Part shown: positions 27,753 through 36,370 of the stretch, piece after piece | How the letters are laid out: each line of letters opens with the position of its first letter | How positions within the stretch are numbered: the first letter of the stretch is position 1 | Origin: Flavobacterium sp. HTF | Lineage (GTDB): Bacteria > Bacteroidota > Bacteroidia > Flavobacteriales > Flavobacteriaceae | NCBI RefSeq assembly: GCF_003105115.1 | Contig: NZ_QETH01000014.1 | Span: 22,060-86,059 of the forward strand | DNA length: 64,000 nucleotides | Direction of reading: 5' to 3' | Notes under the pieces: generated by a model | Told to the model about the DNA's origin: nothing | The model's input: the letters and a program-made list of their open reading frames with translations, nothing else | Databases searched by the model: none | Program-made: the position numbers and the translations under genes

Positions 27753-30700
27753 TTAGAATGATACGTTAAAATTAAGCGACCATGTTCTAAGTGTAGGATA
27801 ATTTACAGAAGAATTATCATACATATTTCTGTAATGATCCGGATAAGGATTGTATAAATCCCAAAGGTTATTTCCTGTAACTCCTAAAGTCATACTAGCA
27901 ATCTTGGTATCTTTAAAAACTTTTTTAGGAATTTCATAACCAACACTTAAGTTTCTAACAAAACAACGGAAAGTATTTATTTCCCAGAAATCTGAAGGAC
28001 TTGACATATATGTCCATTGTGCTACGTTCGGATATTTACCATTTGGGTTATCTTCAGAATACATATCTTTCCAGAAACTTTCACGAGACCACATATTATG
28101 TGCCGATGACGTTCCCTGATTTACTAAATCAACGAAATTAGCTCCACCCCATGACGTTGCAATTTGAGTTCTTAAATAAAACCCTTTAGCTTTGAAACCT
28201 AAGTTTGTAGTAAACCCGTAAGTTCTGCTGCTATTTGCCAGTTTCACGTAGTCATTCTCTTTTGCTATCTGACCATCAGCAGGTGCTAAAGTTCCGTCAG
28301 GGTTAAGTTGTCCCGCAACATCCTGATATGCCAATGAACCTTTTCTAATTCCGGAAGCGGAATTGATATCAAAATATTTTGGTGCACCGCCAACCTCAGC
28401 TGCACGCTCAGTTAAATAAGCCCAATAATTGGCAATATCTTCATCTGTACGAAGAATACCGTCACCAGTAGATGTTCCTTTCCATACTTTGAATCCCCAA
28501 ACCGGGTTAAATCCAACAGAATTTCCTTCTCTTGTTGCATTATTAGATGGAAGTACATTCCCCTGATCAGGATATTTTTTCACCTCATTATTGTTAAAGC
28601 TAAAATTGATCCCTACATCATAGCTGATATCGCTTTTTATTTTATCGCTCCATGAGATACTAAACTCTGATCCCCATGCATCAATTGCACCATAATTTTG
28701 TTCTGCAAATGCACCTCCTACAGAAATTGGTACGCCTGTAGCACTACTCATATCTGTTAATATGCTTGTTGATTTATCATAATAAAAATCAGCAGTAATA
28801 TTCAGTCTGTTCTTTAAAACATTTAAATCAATACCTAAGTTATTTTTTACTGTAGTATCCCATGTTACACCTCTGTTAGGAGTTACTCTAGGGGTTAAAC
28901 CTATAGCATTAGTTCCTCCATTAGATCCAAATTGAAAACCTTTATCAACAATAACATCATAAAATTGAGACCATCTCCATGGTTGAATATTGTCTTTTCC
29001 TGTTTTACCAATAGAGTAACGAATTTTAAAGAAATCAACCCATGGTACATTTTTTTCAAACCATTCTTCTTTAGAAACTACCCAACCCAATTGAAGAGAT
29101 GGAAAATATCCCCAGTAATTTTCGGGTGCAAATTTTGTAGAAGCATCACTACGGAAAAGAAACTGGAATAAATATTTTTGTTTATAGTTATAATTGAAAC
29201 GTCCAAAATAAGATAATGTTCCTCCTTCAACCTTAGTTGCCTGGCTATTAGACTGACTTAATGTTCCGGCTGTACGGTAATCGCCTAAGTAATCTTTACC
29301 TGTTTGTTCGTAAGCTAAACGAGTGAATGTATTATAAACTTCTGAAGCTTCACCACCAACCATTGCTCCAATCTGATGGTCTCCAAAAGTTCTTTCATAG
29401 TTAATTAAGAAATCTCCCTGAGTACTTTTACTATCATTATTATTATAATAAACTCTTGAATTTCTTACGTTTGTCTCCAGAATATAATCCCCATCAGGGT
29501 TTGTTGTTGCATTGTAAAAAGTAGGATCAGCTGCACTCGCAAGGTGATTACCTAACAACTCATAATTTCTGATTCTTGCCAAATCGTATGGCAACTGAAT
29601 TTGTTCTGTATAGCTTGAACTTTGAGTTCTTGCATAATTAACTTTAAAAGATAAACCTTTAACAGCTTGTACTTTATAATTCAAAGAAGCATTAACGTTA
29701 TATGAATTATCTTCTGTAATCTGATGTGAACCATTATTTAAGTTCGCAAAATAGTTCCATCCGGCAATATTGTTATTTGCATTAGCACTTTGGAAATTCT
29801 TATTTGAATTTGGAAATGGTGATACATAATATTGTTTCCCATCAACAACTGTCTGCCAAGGAACATGTTGTGGCATGTGAAGCAAAAATCCATAATCAGC
29901 TTGTTCTCCACCAGAAGCAGATGCGTAACTACCGTCACTAATATTAGATGACGCTTTAGTAAAAGATTTATCAACAGTTCCGGCGTTACCTGAAACCGCA
30001 GCAGAAAAATCTAAGCCTTTTGCAATTTTAGCATTAATCCCTGTACGGAAATTCCATTTGTCATATTTTTGATACCCAAGGTTTGCGTCCTGAGTAAAAT
30101 AAGTAGCTCCTGCAAAATAAGTAACGTCTTCACTTCCGCCACTAACCGAAAAAGTGTGTTTTTGCTGAATTGCCGGTTTCCATGCTTCTTCCAACCAATT
30201 GTAATCTAAATTTTTCATTTCTTCCAGTTCAGCCGGAGAATACAATCTAAATGTTTCAATAGTAGGATTTTGAGAAGTAAGATATCTATTACTAAATACT
30301 CCAAACTCATAAGCATTTAAAACTTTACTATGGCTAACTGCATCATTAACAGCAAACTGACTGTTGTAATTGAATTTTGCCTTACCAGCTTTACCACGTT
30401 TTGTTTTTATAACGATTGCACCTTGTGAAGCACGGGCACCATAAATTGCTGCCGAACCATCTTTTAAAACAGTCATACTTTCAATTTCAGAAGGATCTAA
30501 TCTGTTGAATTGTTCAAGTGTTGGTTTACCAGTCGCAGGATCAACCTGAATCATATCGTCAATAATTACTAACGGTATAGTAAAATTTCCATCCTTAGAA
30601 AATCCGAAAGTCTGACGAATCTGAATACTTCCAGCTTCACCCGGACGGCCTGAACCACTTGTAACAGAAACACCCGGAACTAATCCTTTCAAAGCATCAG

Positions 30701-31127
30701 AAAGGTTTGTTACCGGCAAATCAATAAGATTATCCGTGTTTATTGTCGCAATAGCACCAGTAAGTTCCTTTTTTCTCTGAGTACCATAACCAACGACTAC
30801 GATGTTTTCTAATTGATTAGAATCATCCTGCATGCTCGTATTAACAATAATACGTCCGTTTAATGGTAACTCGACTTTTTTCATTCCGATAAAAGAGAAA
30901 ACTAATGTTCCTCCGCTCTTTACCTTAATTTTGTACTTTCCACTGTAATCTGTTGTTACAGTATTTTTTGTAGATTTTTCAGTCACGTTAACTCCAGGAA
31001 TCAAGAGTCCTGAATTATCAGTAACGGTTCCTGTTACTGTTACATGTTCTGAGTTTTGAGCATAACTCAAAACACTCATCAGTGTAAACAAAAGAAAACT
31101 ACATCTCTTTATAAGTGCTTGTTTCAT
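27753..31127 (-). CDS. susC: SusC/RagA family TonB-dependent outer-membrane transporter
   Basis: 1124-residue TonB-dependent channel for oligosaccharide import. Signal peptide ends LSYAQ. A carboxypeptidase-regulatory-like domain (about 28-105: VTGTVTDNSGLLIPGVNVTE) is followed by the TonB-box region (LENIVVVGYGTQRKKELTGA). The plug domain has GLVPGVSVTSGSGRPGEAG and the SusC motif DPSEIESMTVLKDGSAAIYG. The 22-stranded barrel ends in LNFNVSF. There is no N-terminal STN signalling domain, so regulation through an anti-sigma factor is not expected. This is the only susC in the window and serves both enzyme groups. A promoter with tandem ACAGG operators lies about 130 bp upstream. Confidence 0.97.
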   Translation of the reverse strand: MKQALIKRCSFLLFTLMSVLSYAQNSEHVTVTGTVTDNSGLLIPGVNVTEKSTKNTVTTDYSGKYKIKVKSGGTLVFSFIGMKKVELPLNGRIIVNTSMQDDSNQLENIVVVGYGTQRKKELTGAIATINTDNLIDLPVTNLSDALKGLVPGVSVTSGSGRPGEAGSIQIRQTFGFSKDGNFTIPLVIIDDMIQVDPATGKPTLEQFNRLDPSEIESMTVLKDGSAAIYGARASQGAIVIKTKRGKAGKAKFNYNSQFAVNDAVSHSKVLNAYEFGVFSNRYLTSQNPTIETFRLYSPAELEEMKNLDYNWLEEAWKPAIQQKHTFSVSGGSEDVTYFAGATYFTQDANLGYQKYDKWNFRTGINAKIAKGLDFSAAVSGNAGTVDKSFTKASSNISDGSYASASGGEQADYGFLLHMPQHVPWQTVVDGKQYYVSPFPNSNKNFQSANANNNIAGWNYFANLNNGSHQITEDNSYNVNASLNYKVQAVKGLSFKVNYARTQSSSYTEQIQLPYDLARIRNYELLGNHLASAADPTFYNATTNPDGDYILETNVRNSRVYYNNNDSKSTQGDFLINYERTFGDHQIGAMVGGEASEVYNTFTRLAYEQTGKDYLGDYRTAGTLSQSNSQATKVEGGTLSYFGRFNYNYKQKYLFQFLFRSDASTKFAPENYWGYFPSLQLGWVVSKEEWFEKNVPWVDFFKIRYSIGKTGKDNIQPWRWSQFYDVIVDKGFQFGSNGGTNAIGLTPRVTPNRGVTWDTTVKNNLGIDLNVLKNRLNITADFYYDKSTSILTDMSSATGVPISVGGAFAEQNYGAIDAWGSEFSISWSDKIKSDISYDVGINFSFNNNEVKKYPDQGNVLPSNNATREGNSVGFNPVWGFKVWKGTSTGDGILRTDEDIANYWAYLTERAAEVGGAPKYFDINSASGIRKGSLAYQDVAGQLNPDGTLAPADGQIAKENDYVKLANSSRTYGFTTNLGFKAKGFYLRTQIATSWGGANFVDLVNQGTSSAHNMWSRESFWKDMYSEDNPNGKYPNVAQWTYMSSPSDFWEINTFRCFVRNLSVGYEIPKKVFKDTKIASMTLGVTGNNLWDLYNPYPDHYRNMYDNSSVNYPTLRTWSLNFNVSF

Positions 31128-31264
31128 AAATTGTTTTTTTGGTTAGGTTAATTAGATTGTTAGTTTAGTCATGAAAAAAATTAAGGTTCTCTCAAGATAA
31201 AAAATATTTAAATAAATCTTAAACCATTTTTTAAATGTTAAAAACACATTTATTTTTTATGATT

Positions 31265-31310
31265 CAAAAATATAACGACGATACATTACAACCGTCCTGT
31301 TCTATCCTGT
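31265..31310 (-). promoter_or_regulatory. susC promoter with tandem ACAGG operator
   Basis: On the minus strand, ACAGGATAGAACAGG gives two ACAGG half-sites 10 bp apart (CCTGT on the plus strand at 31306-31310 and 31296-31300). It is followed by TTG (31289-31291) and the -7 box TATTTTTG (31265-31272), which fits TAnnTTTG. Exactly 23 nt separate the near half-site from the -7 box. The identical 15-mer with the same 23-nt spacing precedes the GH78 gene at 52877, and a variant precedes the GH141-like gene. A 10-bp direct repeat suits an AraC-type DNA-binding domain, as found in AraC proteins and hybrid two-component regulators. Confidence 0.8.
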
Positions 31311-31610
31311 ATTAATCGGATAATCACAAAAAAAAACACTTAAAAAAGTAATATTGATAAAAATAAGGAAGAAAAAATATGTGAAAAATAAAAAAGAAAG
31401 AGTTGCTTTGGTTTTTATTAAATTTTAAACCTTTTTTAAAGGCAAATCTATAAAAAACAAAACAAATCTCCCTTTAGGCTGTTTAGTTTTCAAAATATTT
31501 ACGTTCGCCCTTTATATCTAATTTATTAGGTTTAGGCTGTTTTTTATAATTTTCAGTTTAACTGACTAAAAAAACAAGTATTTTTAAAAATAAAATACTT
31601 ACAAAATATC

Positions 31611-31627
31611 ATACAGGATAGCTGTAT
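31611..31627. promoter_or_regulatory. Operator-like palindrome upstream of susC
   Basis: ATACAGGATAGCTGTAT is a perfect 6-bp inverted repeat around GATAG. Its ACAGGATAG core equals that of the susC operator, but in the opposite orientation and about 300 bp further upstream. It could be a second regulator site or the weak terminator of the upstream unit. Confidence 0.45.
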
Positions 31628-31743
31628 AAATTTACAAATGGATTGTTAAAAAAAATTCTTTTAAAAGGTAAATTCTGACCAATGCTAACGGTATTTAAAT
31701 TTAAAATTCTAAAATAAAACCTTTTAATCAATATTACCTCAAC

Positions 31744-33768
31744 TTAGTGCGACATCCATACCGTCATTTCTCCCTTTCCTTTATTACCCCACGCAAAATA
31801 GGGAACCAATTTCACGGTTAACGATTTTTCACCTTTTAAAGAAATCGGTTTATAAAGTGTTTTATTCCAGGAATTATCCTGAGTAATAGTAGAACTGGCT
31901 TCAATAGTCACAAACTTTCTGTTTTTTAATTCTGTAAAATCAGTTTTGAAATTAGACTTTAAATCTAAAATCACATCATTTACACTCGTATTTGCAGGAA
32001 GCTGATCAGATTCTAAACAATAAACCAAAGGCCCTCTTTTTACCGCCACCTGATTTTTAACCTCTTCTACAAGCGGATTTGCCTGCATTATCTCTACCGG
32101 CATCGGAAGATTCAATTCGATAACATCTCCTTTTTTCCATTTTTGATTTACTTTTAAATAAGCACCTGAAATGATTTTATCCGTTATTCTTGAATTATTA
32201 ACTGAAACTTCTGCATTCTGACTCCATCCCGGAATCCTTAAAAAGAAATTCTGTAAATCTTTTGGTACTTTTATAACTTTCAGTGTTATTTTTCCATCCC
32301 ACGGATAATTGGTTTGCTGCTCAATTTCGATTTCTTCTCCATTTAAAGATTTTGTTTTCAACTGATTACTTCCGTATAAATTCACATACAAACCTTCTTT
32401 TGAAATATTGTAAGCATAATTTCCAACTTCGGCAACGGTTCTGGTTACGTTTGGTGCACAGCAGTTTGATAACGCGATATAGCCTTCACGTTCATTCCCC
32501 CAACGTTGATGAAATGGCAAATCATTTGAAACATTCAGCGGATTATTATACAGGAATTTTTCTCCTTCCAGATCCATTCCGGAAAGTACACTATTGTACA
32601 ATGCCAATTCTACAATATCAGCATATTTGGCATCTCCCGTAATCTGTAGCATTCGCCAGTTCCACAAAACATTTCCAATATTGGCACAGGTTTCAGTATG
32701 CGCCGTTGCATTTGGTAATTGAAAAGGTCTTCCGTAAGCCTGATGAATTTTCTGCACTACAGTTGGATCATATGAAGTTCCGTCTGGCGAAACTCCATCA
32801 TACAGAGAGCCACAAGCACCTGTAATATACATTTTGCGATAGGTTACATCATCCCAAATCGATTCTAAATTGTCCAGTAATTTCTTTTCTCCTGTTTCGG
32901 CATATAAATCGGCAACTCCGGCGTAAAGGTAATTCGCCCTTACAGCATGACCCATTGCGGTTGTCTGCTGTCTAAACGGAATTCGATCCTGATTATCATC
33001 GGTTCCGTCATTTGTAGTTCCTCTAATATCGATTAGATTATTTGCTAATTCTAAGTATTTCGGATTTTTAGTTGTTCGGTACATCTCAACAATGCCCATA
33101 TAATGTGACGGACAAATTGCATTTCGGGCTAATTCCGGTGAAGCTTTTTTGTAGAAATCATATAAGAAATCAGCAACTCCTTTTGCAATATTCAAAAAGT
33201 TCGTTTTTCCTGTGGCACGATAATGAATGCAGGCTGCAGTCATTAAATGTCCCATATTGTATTTTTCAAAACCCAATTGTTTTTTTACTTCTTCAGGACC
33301 TAAGGTTCCCCAGCGTTCGTCAATTAAAACCGGGGTATGGATATAACCGTCTTTACGCTGAACTTTCGCAAAAAGCGCAATCGCCTTATCCATTTCAGCA
33401 TCGAGTTTTTTGTCTTTTGTTACGGCATACGTTGCCGCCATTCCTTCAAAAATCTTATAGAAATCACCATCATGAAACGAAGGTCCTTTAAAAGCTCCTT
33501 TGCTTAAACCTGCTGCAATTTCGAAGTTTTTGTAAGCGTGTGAAATCTCATCGTTATGATACAAATCCCACATATAAGGCAGTGTGTTTTTGGTTTCTAC
33601 ATCAAATTGTTCTTTCCAGAAACCGTTCGTCCATTTTACATCCTGTAAACCTACACTTTGCAGTTTCGAATAAGGGCTTTCTGAATTGGCAACCAAACCT
33701 TTGTTTTGTGCCAGTAATCCAGAACTAACAAAAAACAAACTAAGGGAAACATTTAATAAATTTTTCAT
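31744..33768 (-). CDS. GH127 beta-L-arabinofuranosidase
   Basis: Secreted 674-residue enzyme of GH127, which uses a cysteine nucleophile held by a metal site. Counted from the start at 33768, the metal and catalytic residues are Glu359 and Cys361 (HTETCANIGN) and Cys436-Cys437 (LSNCCAPN). All four are present, so the enzyme should be active. The (alpha/alpha)6 barrel starts DVKWTNGFWKEQ, and the C-terminal part is two beta-sandwich domains. I prefer the ATG at 33768 (MKNLLNVSLSLFFVSSGLLAQ) because the upstream in-frame ATG adds only polar residues. In RG-II a GH127 enzyme removes terminal beta-L-arabinofuranose. It is the last gene of the unit that starts at 52.9 kb. Confidence 0.93.
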   Translation of the reverse strand: MKNLLNVSLSLFFVSSGLLAQNKGLVANSESPYSKLQSVGLQDVKWTNGFWKEQFDVETKNTLPYMWDLYHNDEISHAYKNFEIAAGLSKGAFKGPSFHDGDFYKIFEGMAATYAVTKDKKLDAEMDKAIALFAKVQRKDGYIHTPVLIDERWGTLGPEEVKKQLGFEKYNMGHLMTAACIHYRATGKTNFLNIAKGVADFLYDFYKKASPELARNAICPSHYMGIVEMYRTTKNPKYLELANNLIDIRGTTNDGTDDNQDRIPFRQQTTAMGHAVRANYLYAGVADLYAETGEKKLLDNLESIWDDVTYRKMYITGACGSLYDGVSPDGTSYDPTVVQKIHQAYGRPFQLPNATAHTETCANIGNVLWNWRMLQITGDAKYADIVELALYNSVLSGMDLEGEKFLYNNPLNVSNDLPFHQRWGNEREGYIALSNCCAPNVTRTVAEVGNYAYNISKEGLYVNLYGSNQLKTKSLNGEEIEIEQQTNYPWDGKITLKVIKVPKDLQNFFLRIPGWSQNAEVSVNNSRITDKIISGAYLKVNQKWKKGDVIELNLPMPVEIMQANPLVEEVKNQVAVKRGPLVYCLESDQLPANTSVNDVILDLKSNFKTDFTELKNRKFVTIEASSTITQDNSWNKTLYKPISLKGEKSLTVKLVPYFAWGNKGKGEMTVWMSH

Positions 33769-33786
33769 TTTATAATGATTTTTTTG

Positions 33787-33888
33787 AACCATATAAGTGA
33801 TATAAGTTCATTTAAACTAAACTTTCTTGAACTTAAACCACATAAGCATTAAGTCAATCTTATAATTTCTTATATCACTTATATGGTT
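33787..33888. repeat. Intergenic palindromic element, copy 2
   Basis: Perfect 20-bp arms at 33787-33806 and 33869-33888, built on ATATAAGTGATATAAG. The outer sequence and the spacer start (TTCA) match copy 1 at 4511-4578, but the spacer here is longer (62 bp) and includes a partial internal repeat (CATAAGCATTAAG). It lies just upstream of the GH127 start. Confidence 0.85.
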
Positions 33889-33895
33889 TAATAAT

Positions 33896-36355
33896 TTATT
33901 TTACGAAGAAATTAATCGTTCTGCTCATTGAATCTCCGTCTGCATCTTTTACGGCCAGGACGAAAGAAGCAAATCCTTTTTCAATTGCTGTAAACTGAAT
34001 TTCTTTTCCTTTTAAAACTACTTTTCCATTTTTGAGATCAGAGAAAGTATATACTGGCTTATTTTCATAACCTTTAAAATAATCTGTTACGTCTAAGACT
34101 TTTTTCTCACCTGAATTCACAAAATTATGAGGCTGTGCCAGCCAGTCTAAATAATTATCCAGTTGCGTAAATCCGTCTTTGTCTGTATCCTGATTGGCAT
34201 CTGAAAAATCTCCTGCTTTTGAATTTTCGCTTAAACCAAAAGCTTTTTCCCACCAGTTTGGTAATCCGTCATGATCGGTGTCCCAGTCTGTGGGGCGGTT
34301 TTCTGATGCAAAATCCGGCCATCCGCCTGCATCCTGTTCGTTATCGATCATTCCGCCTAAACCGCTTTTACTTCCTTTGTAGGTGAACGTTCCTTTTAAA
34401 GTTTCATCTACAATCCGGTTATCGTGTTTATCAAAAAACGGCTGGTTTGCCCCAACATCCGAAAGTACATTTTTATAAGCCGCTTTCGCTGATTGCGTTT
34501 CTACATACGAAGGAAAAAATGGTTTGTCGACAAATGTTTCATACTCTACTTTCTCATTATGACTTATAGTCGATTTTCTTCCTTTTTCCTGAGATTTCTC
34601 ATCAAAATAACCCGGCATTATATTACCATTAAAATAATAACGCTGCATTCCTTTTCCAACACCTTCGTGCTGTGCATTTAACGCCACAAATATTTTAGTA
34701 GAAGCTCCCGGTTTGTAAAAATTATTTACAAAATTTACTTCGTTTGCACCACCGTCTGTAGTTCGCTGTCCCCAGTTGTAAACCACATTATTGGTGATAT
34801 CCAATCGGCCTGTATAATAACCGTCTCCGTTTAAGCCTCCGCCAATACTCCAGTTTCTTCCGTAGTTATGGGCCAGTAAATTGTGATGAAAACTTCCGAT
34901 ATCACCACCAATTGTAGCTGCAAATCCGTGCATTTTTCCAACCTCATATTTATCATGTCCCGCCACATTTAATGCTTCAGAAATTAAAGTTCTTTGCAAC
35001 GAAATATGATGCGCACCACGCGAACTAAATGATTCATCAATTGTCCAGCTAATCGAGCAATGGTCAATAATACTGTAATCAGCACCCGTTAGTCCCATTC
35101 CGTCAAAAGTAGTTCCGCCGCCAATTCTTACTTTTAGGAATCGAACCACACCATCGTTTCCTGTTAATCCTATTGGCGCTCTGCTGATTGTGATTCCTTC
35201 GCCAGGAGCTGTTTGCCCCACAATAGTAATATAAGGCTGATTTGCGACTAATCTCGAAGCCAGTTTTATATTTCCTGAGACATTGAAAACAATTGTTCTT
35301 GGTCCTATTTCCTGATTGATAGCATCACGTAAACTTCCCGGTCCGTCGTCATTTAAATTGGTAACTTCAACCACTTTTCCGCCACGTCCTCCAACAGCAT
35401 AACGTCCGTAACCTTCTGCTCCCGGAAACGCCAATTGTGCAGGTTTGAATGACCAGACATTTCCTAAGGTTACTTCTCCATTATTATCTACTTCATCGAC
35501 TCTCCAGTAATACGTTGTTCCGCTATATAAGTCAGAAACTGAAAAAGATTTATCCGTCAGTTTTCCTTTAAATTCTTTTGAGTTTTCTGTTGCATTTTCT
35601 ACGGCATTTTTATCTTCCCCGAAATATAATTTATGAGCTGCCACATTTTTTACAGCATCCCATTTTAAATTTAAAGTTTTATTGACTTCAACATGTTCGT
35701 CCCTGTTTTTTGGTTCCGGAGTACGCGACTGGTTCATTAAGTTTGGTGTGTCAATTTCAAAACCATTGATTACAATTTGTTTTATTACATCTGGATTTGA
35801 AGCCGGATCAATTTCAAAACGAACTATTACATCTTTGCCTTTTTCGGCATTAAAAATAATATACGCCATCGCAGCATCGATTTTAGCATTGGCTCTCTGG
35901 CTCGCATTTACAGTTTCCTGAAGTTTTCCGTTTACATAAATTTTGATTGGAGAAAAAGTTTTTCCTGTGATGACATCAAAAGCATTATGAAACGTCAAAA
36001 GCGTATGTTTTCCAGCTTTCAGTCCGCTGATTTTCAATTCTAAATTTTCGGCCGTAACGAGACCGTCACTTCCTAATCTGTTGTAAAACGGAGCGCTCAT
36101 GCCAACTTTGTACCATTTAGAAGTAAAGTTTCCTTTTAGTTTAAAAGACACATTATTAAATGATTTTTCGGTTTCTTTTTCTTCGTTAATAACCCACGAA
36201 TCATAACCTGGATCATGAACTTCTTCAAGTCTTCTTTGAAAAAAATCAAAGTCTACTTTTACAATTTGTTTGTCAGTATTTTGAACTGATTGTGCCTGTA
36301 CGTTTGTTGCCAAAAGCATGGTCAAAGCTGCAGCACTTAATAATTTCTTTATCAT
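33896..36355 (-). CDS. Multidomain PL1-type pectate lyase
   Basis: Secreted 819-residue lyase; signal peptide to about residue 22 (TNVQAQ). Residues about 30-205 resemble a malectin-like or CBM beta-sandwich (VKVDFDFFQRRLEEVHDPGYD, LLTFHNAFDVITGK). Residues about 215-305 are an FN3-like module (LNLKWDAVKNVAAHKLYFGE, TTYYWRVDEVDNNGEV). The PL1-type beta-helix starts AFPGAEGYGRYAVGGRGG and continues TIVFNVSGNIKLASRL, ITIVGQTAPGEGITI and SIIDHCSISWTIDES. Calcium loops DTDHDGLPNWWE and DTDKDGFTQ follow, then a short Ig-like tail (residues about 765-819). It lies upstream of GH127. The extra N-terminal modules set it apart from the two tandem lyases and suggest targeting to the cell wall or the surface complex. 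Confidence 0.87.
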   Translation of the reverse strand: MIKKLLSAAALTMLLATNVQAQSVQNTDKQIVKVDFDFFQRRLEEVHDPGYDSWVINEEKETEKSFNNVSFKLKGNFTSKWYKVGMSAPFYNRLGSDGLVTAENLELKISGLKAGKHTLLTFHNAFDVITGKTFSPIKIYVNGKLQETVNASQRANAKIDAAMAYIIFNAEKGKDVIVRFEIDPASNPDVIKQIVINGFEIDTPNLMNQSRTPEPKNRDEHVEVNKTLNLKWDAVKNVAAHKLYFGEDKNAVENATENSKEFKGKLTDKSFSVSDLYSGTTYYWRVDEVDNNGEVTLGNVWSFKPAQLAFPGAEGYGRYAVGGRGGKVVEVTNLNDDGPGSLRDAINQEIGPRTIVFNVSGNIKLASRLVANQPYITIVGQTAPGEGITISRAPIGLTGNDGVVRFLKVRIGGGTTFDGMGLTGADYSIIDHCSISWTIDESFSSRGAHHISLQRTLISEALNVAGHDKYEVGKMHGFAATIGGDIGSFHHNLLAHNYGRNWSIGGGLNGDGYYTGRLDITNNVVYNWGQRTTDGGANEVNFVNNFYKPGASTKIFVALNAQHEGVGKGMQRYYFNGNIMPGYFDEKSQEKGRKSTISHNEKVEYETFVDKPFFPSYVETQSAKAAYKNVLSDVGANQPFFDKHDNRIVDETLKGTFTYKGSKSGLGGMIDNEQDAGGWPDFASENRPTDWDTDHDGLPNWWEKAFGLSENSKAGDFSDANQDTDKDGFTQLDNYLDWLAQPHNFVNSGEKKVLDVTDYFKGYENKPVYTFSDLKNGKVVLKGKEIQFTAIEKGFASFVLAVKDADGDSMSRTINFFVK

Positions 36356-36370
36356 TTTTGTTAGTAATAG

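Larger units (their letters stand above)
31128..31743. other. 616-bp susC upstream region
   Basis: Non-coding, very AT-rich gap between the GH127 stop and the susC start. It holds the susC promoter and operator (31265-31310), a perfect palindrome related to the operator (31611-31627), and two direct copies of TTTAGGCTGTTT (31473-31484 and 31531-31542). The leader between promoter and susC start is about 130 nt. No clear terminator for the upstream unit was found, so read-through from GH127 into susC is possible. Confidence 0.7.

Noticed and set aside
31289..31291. The TTG at susC as a standard -33 element
   Set aside because: The spacing to the -7 box is only 16 nt, shorter than in the GH78 promoter (20 nt). 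The constant feature across promoters is the operator-to-box distance, so the TTG alone is weak evidence.
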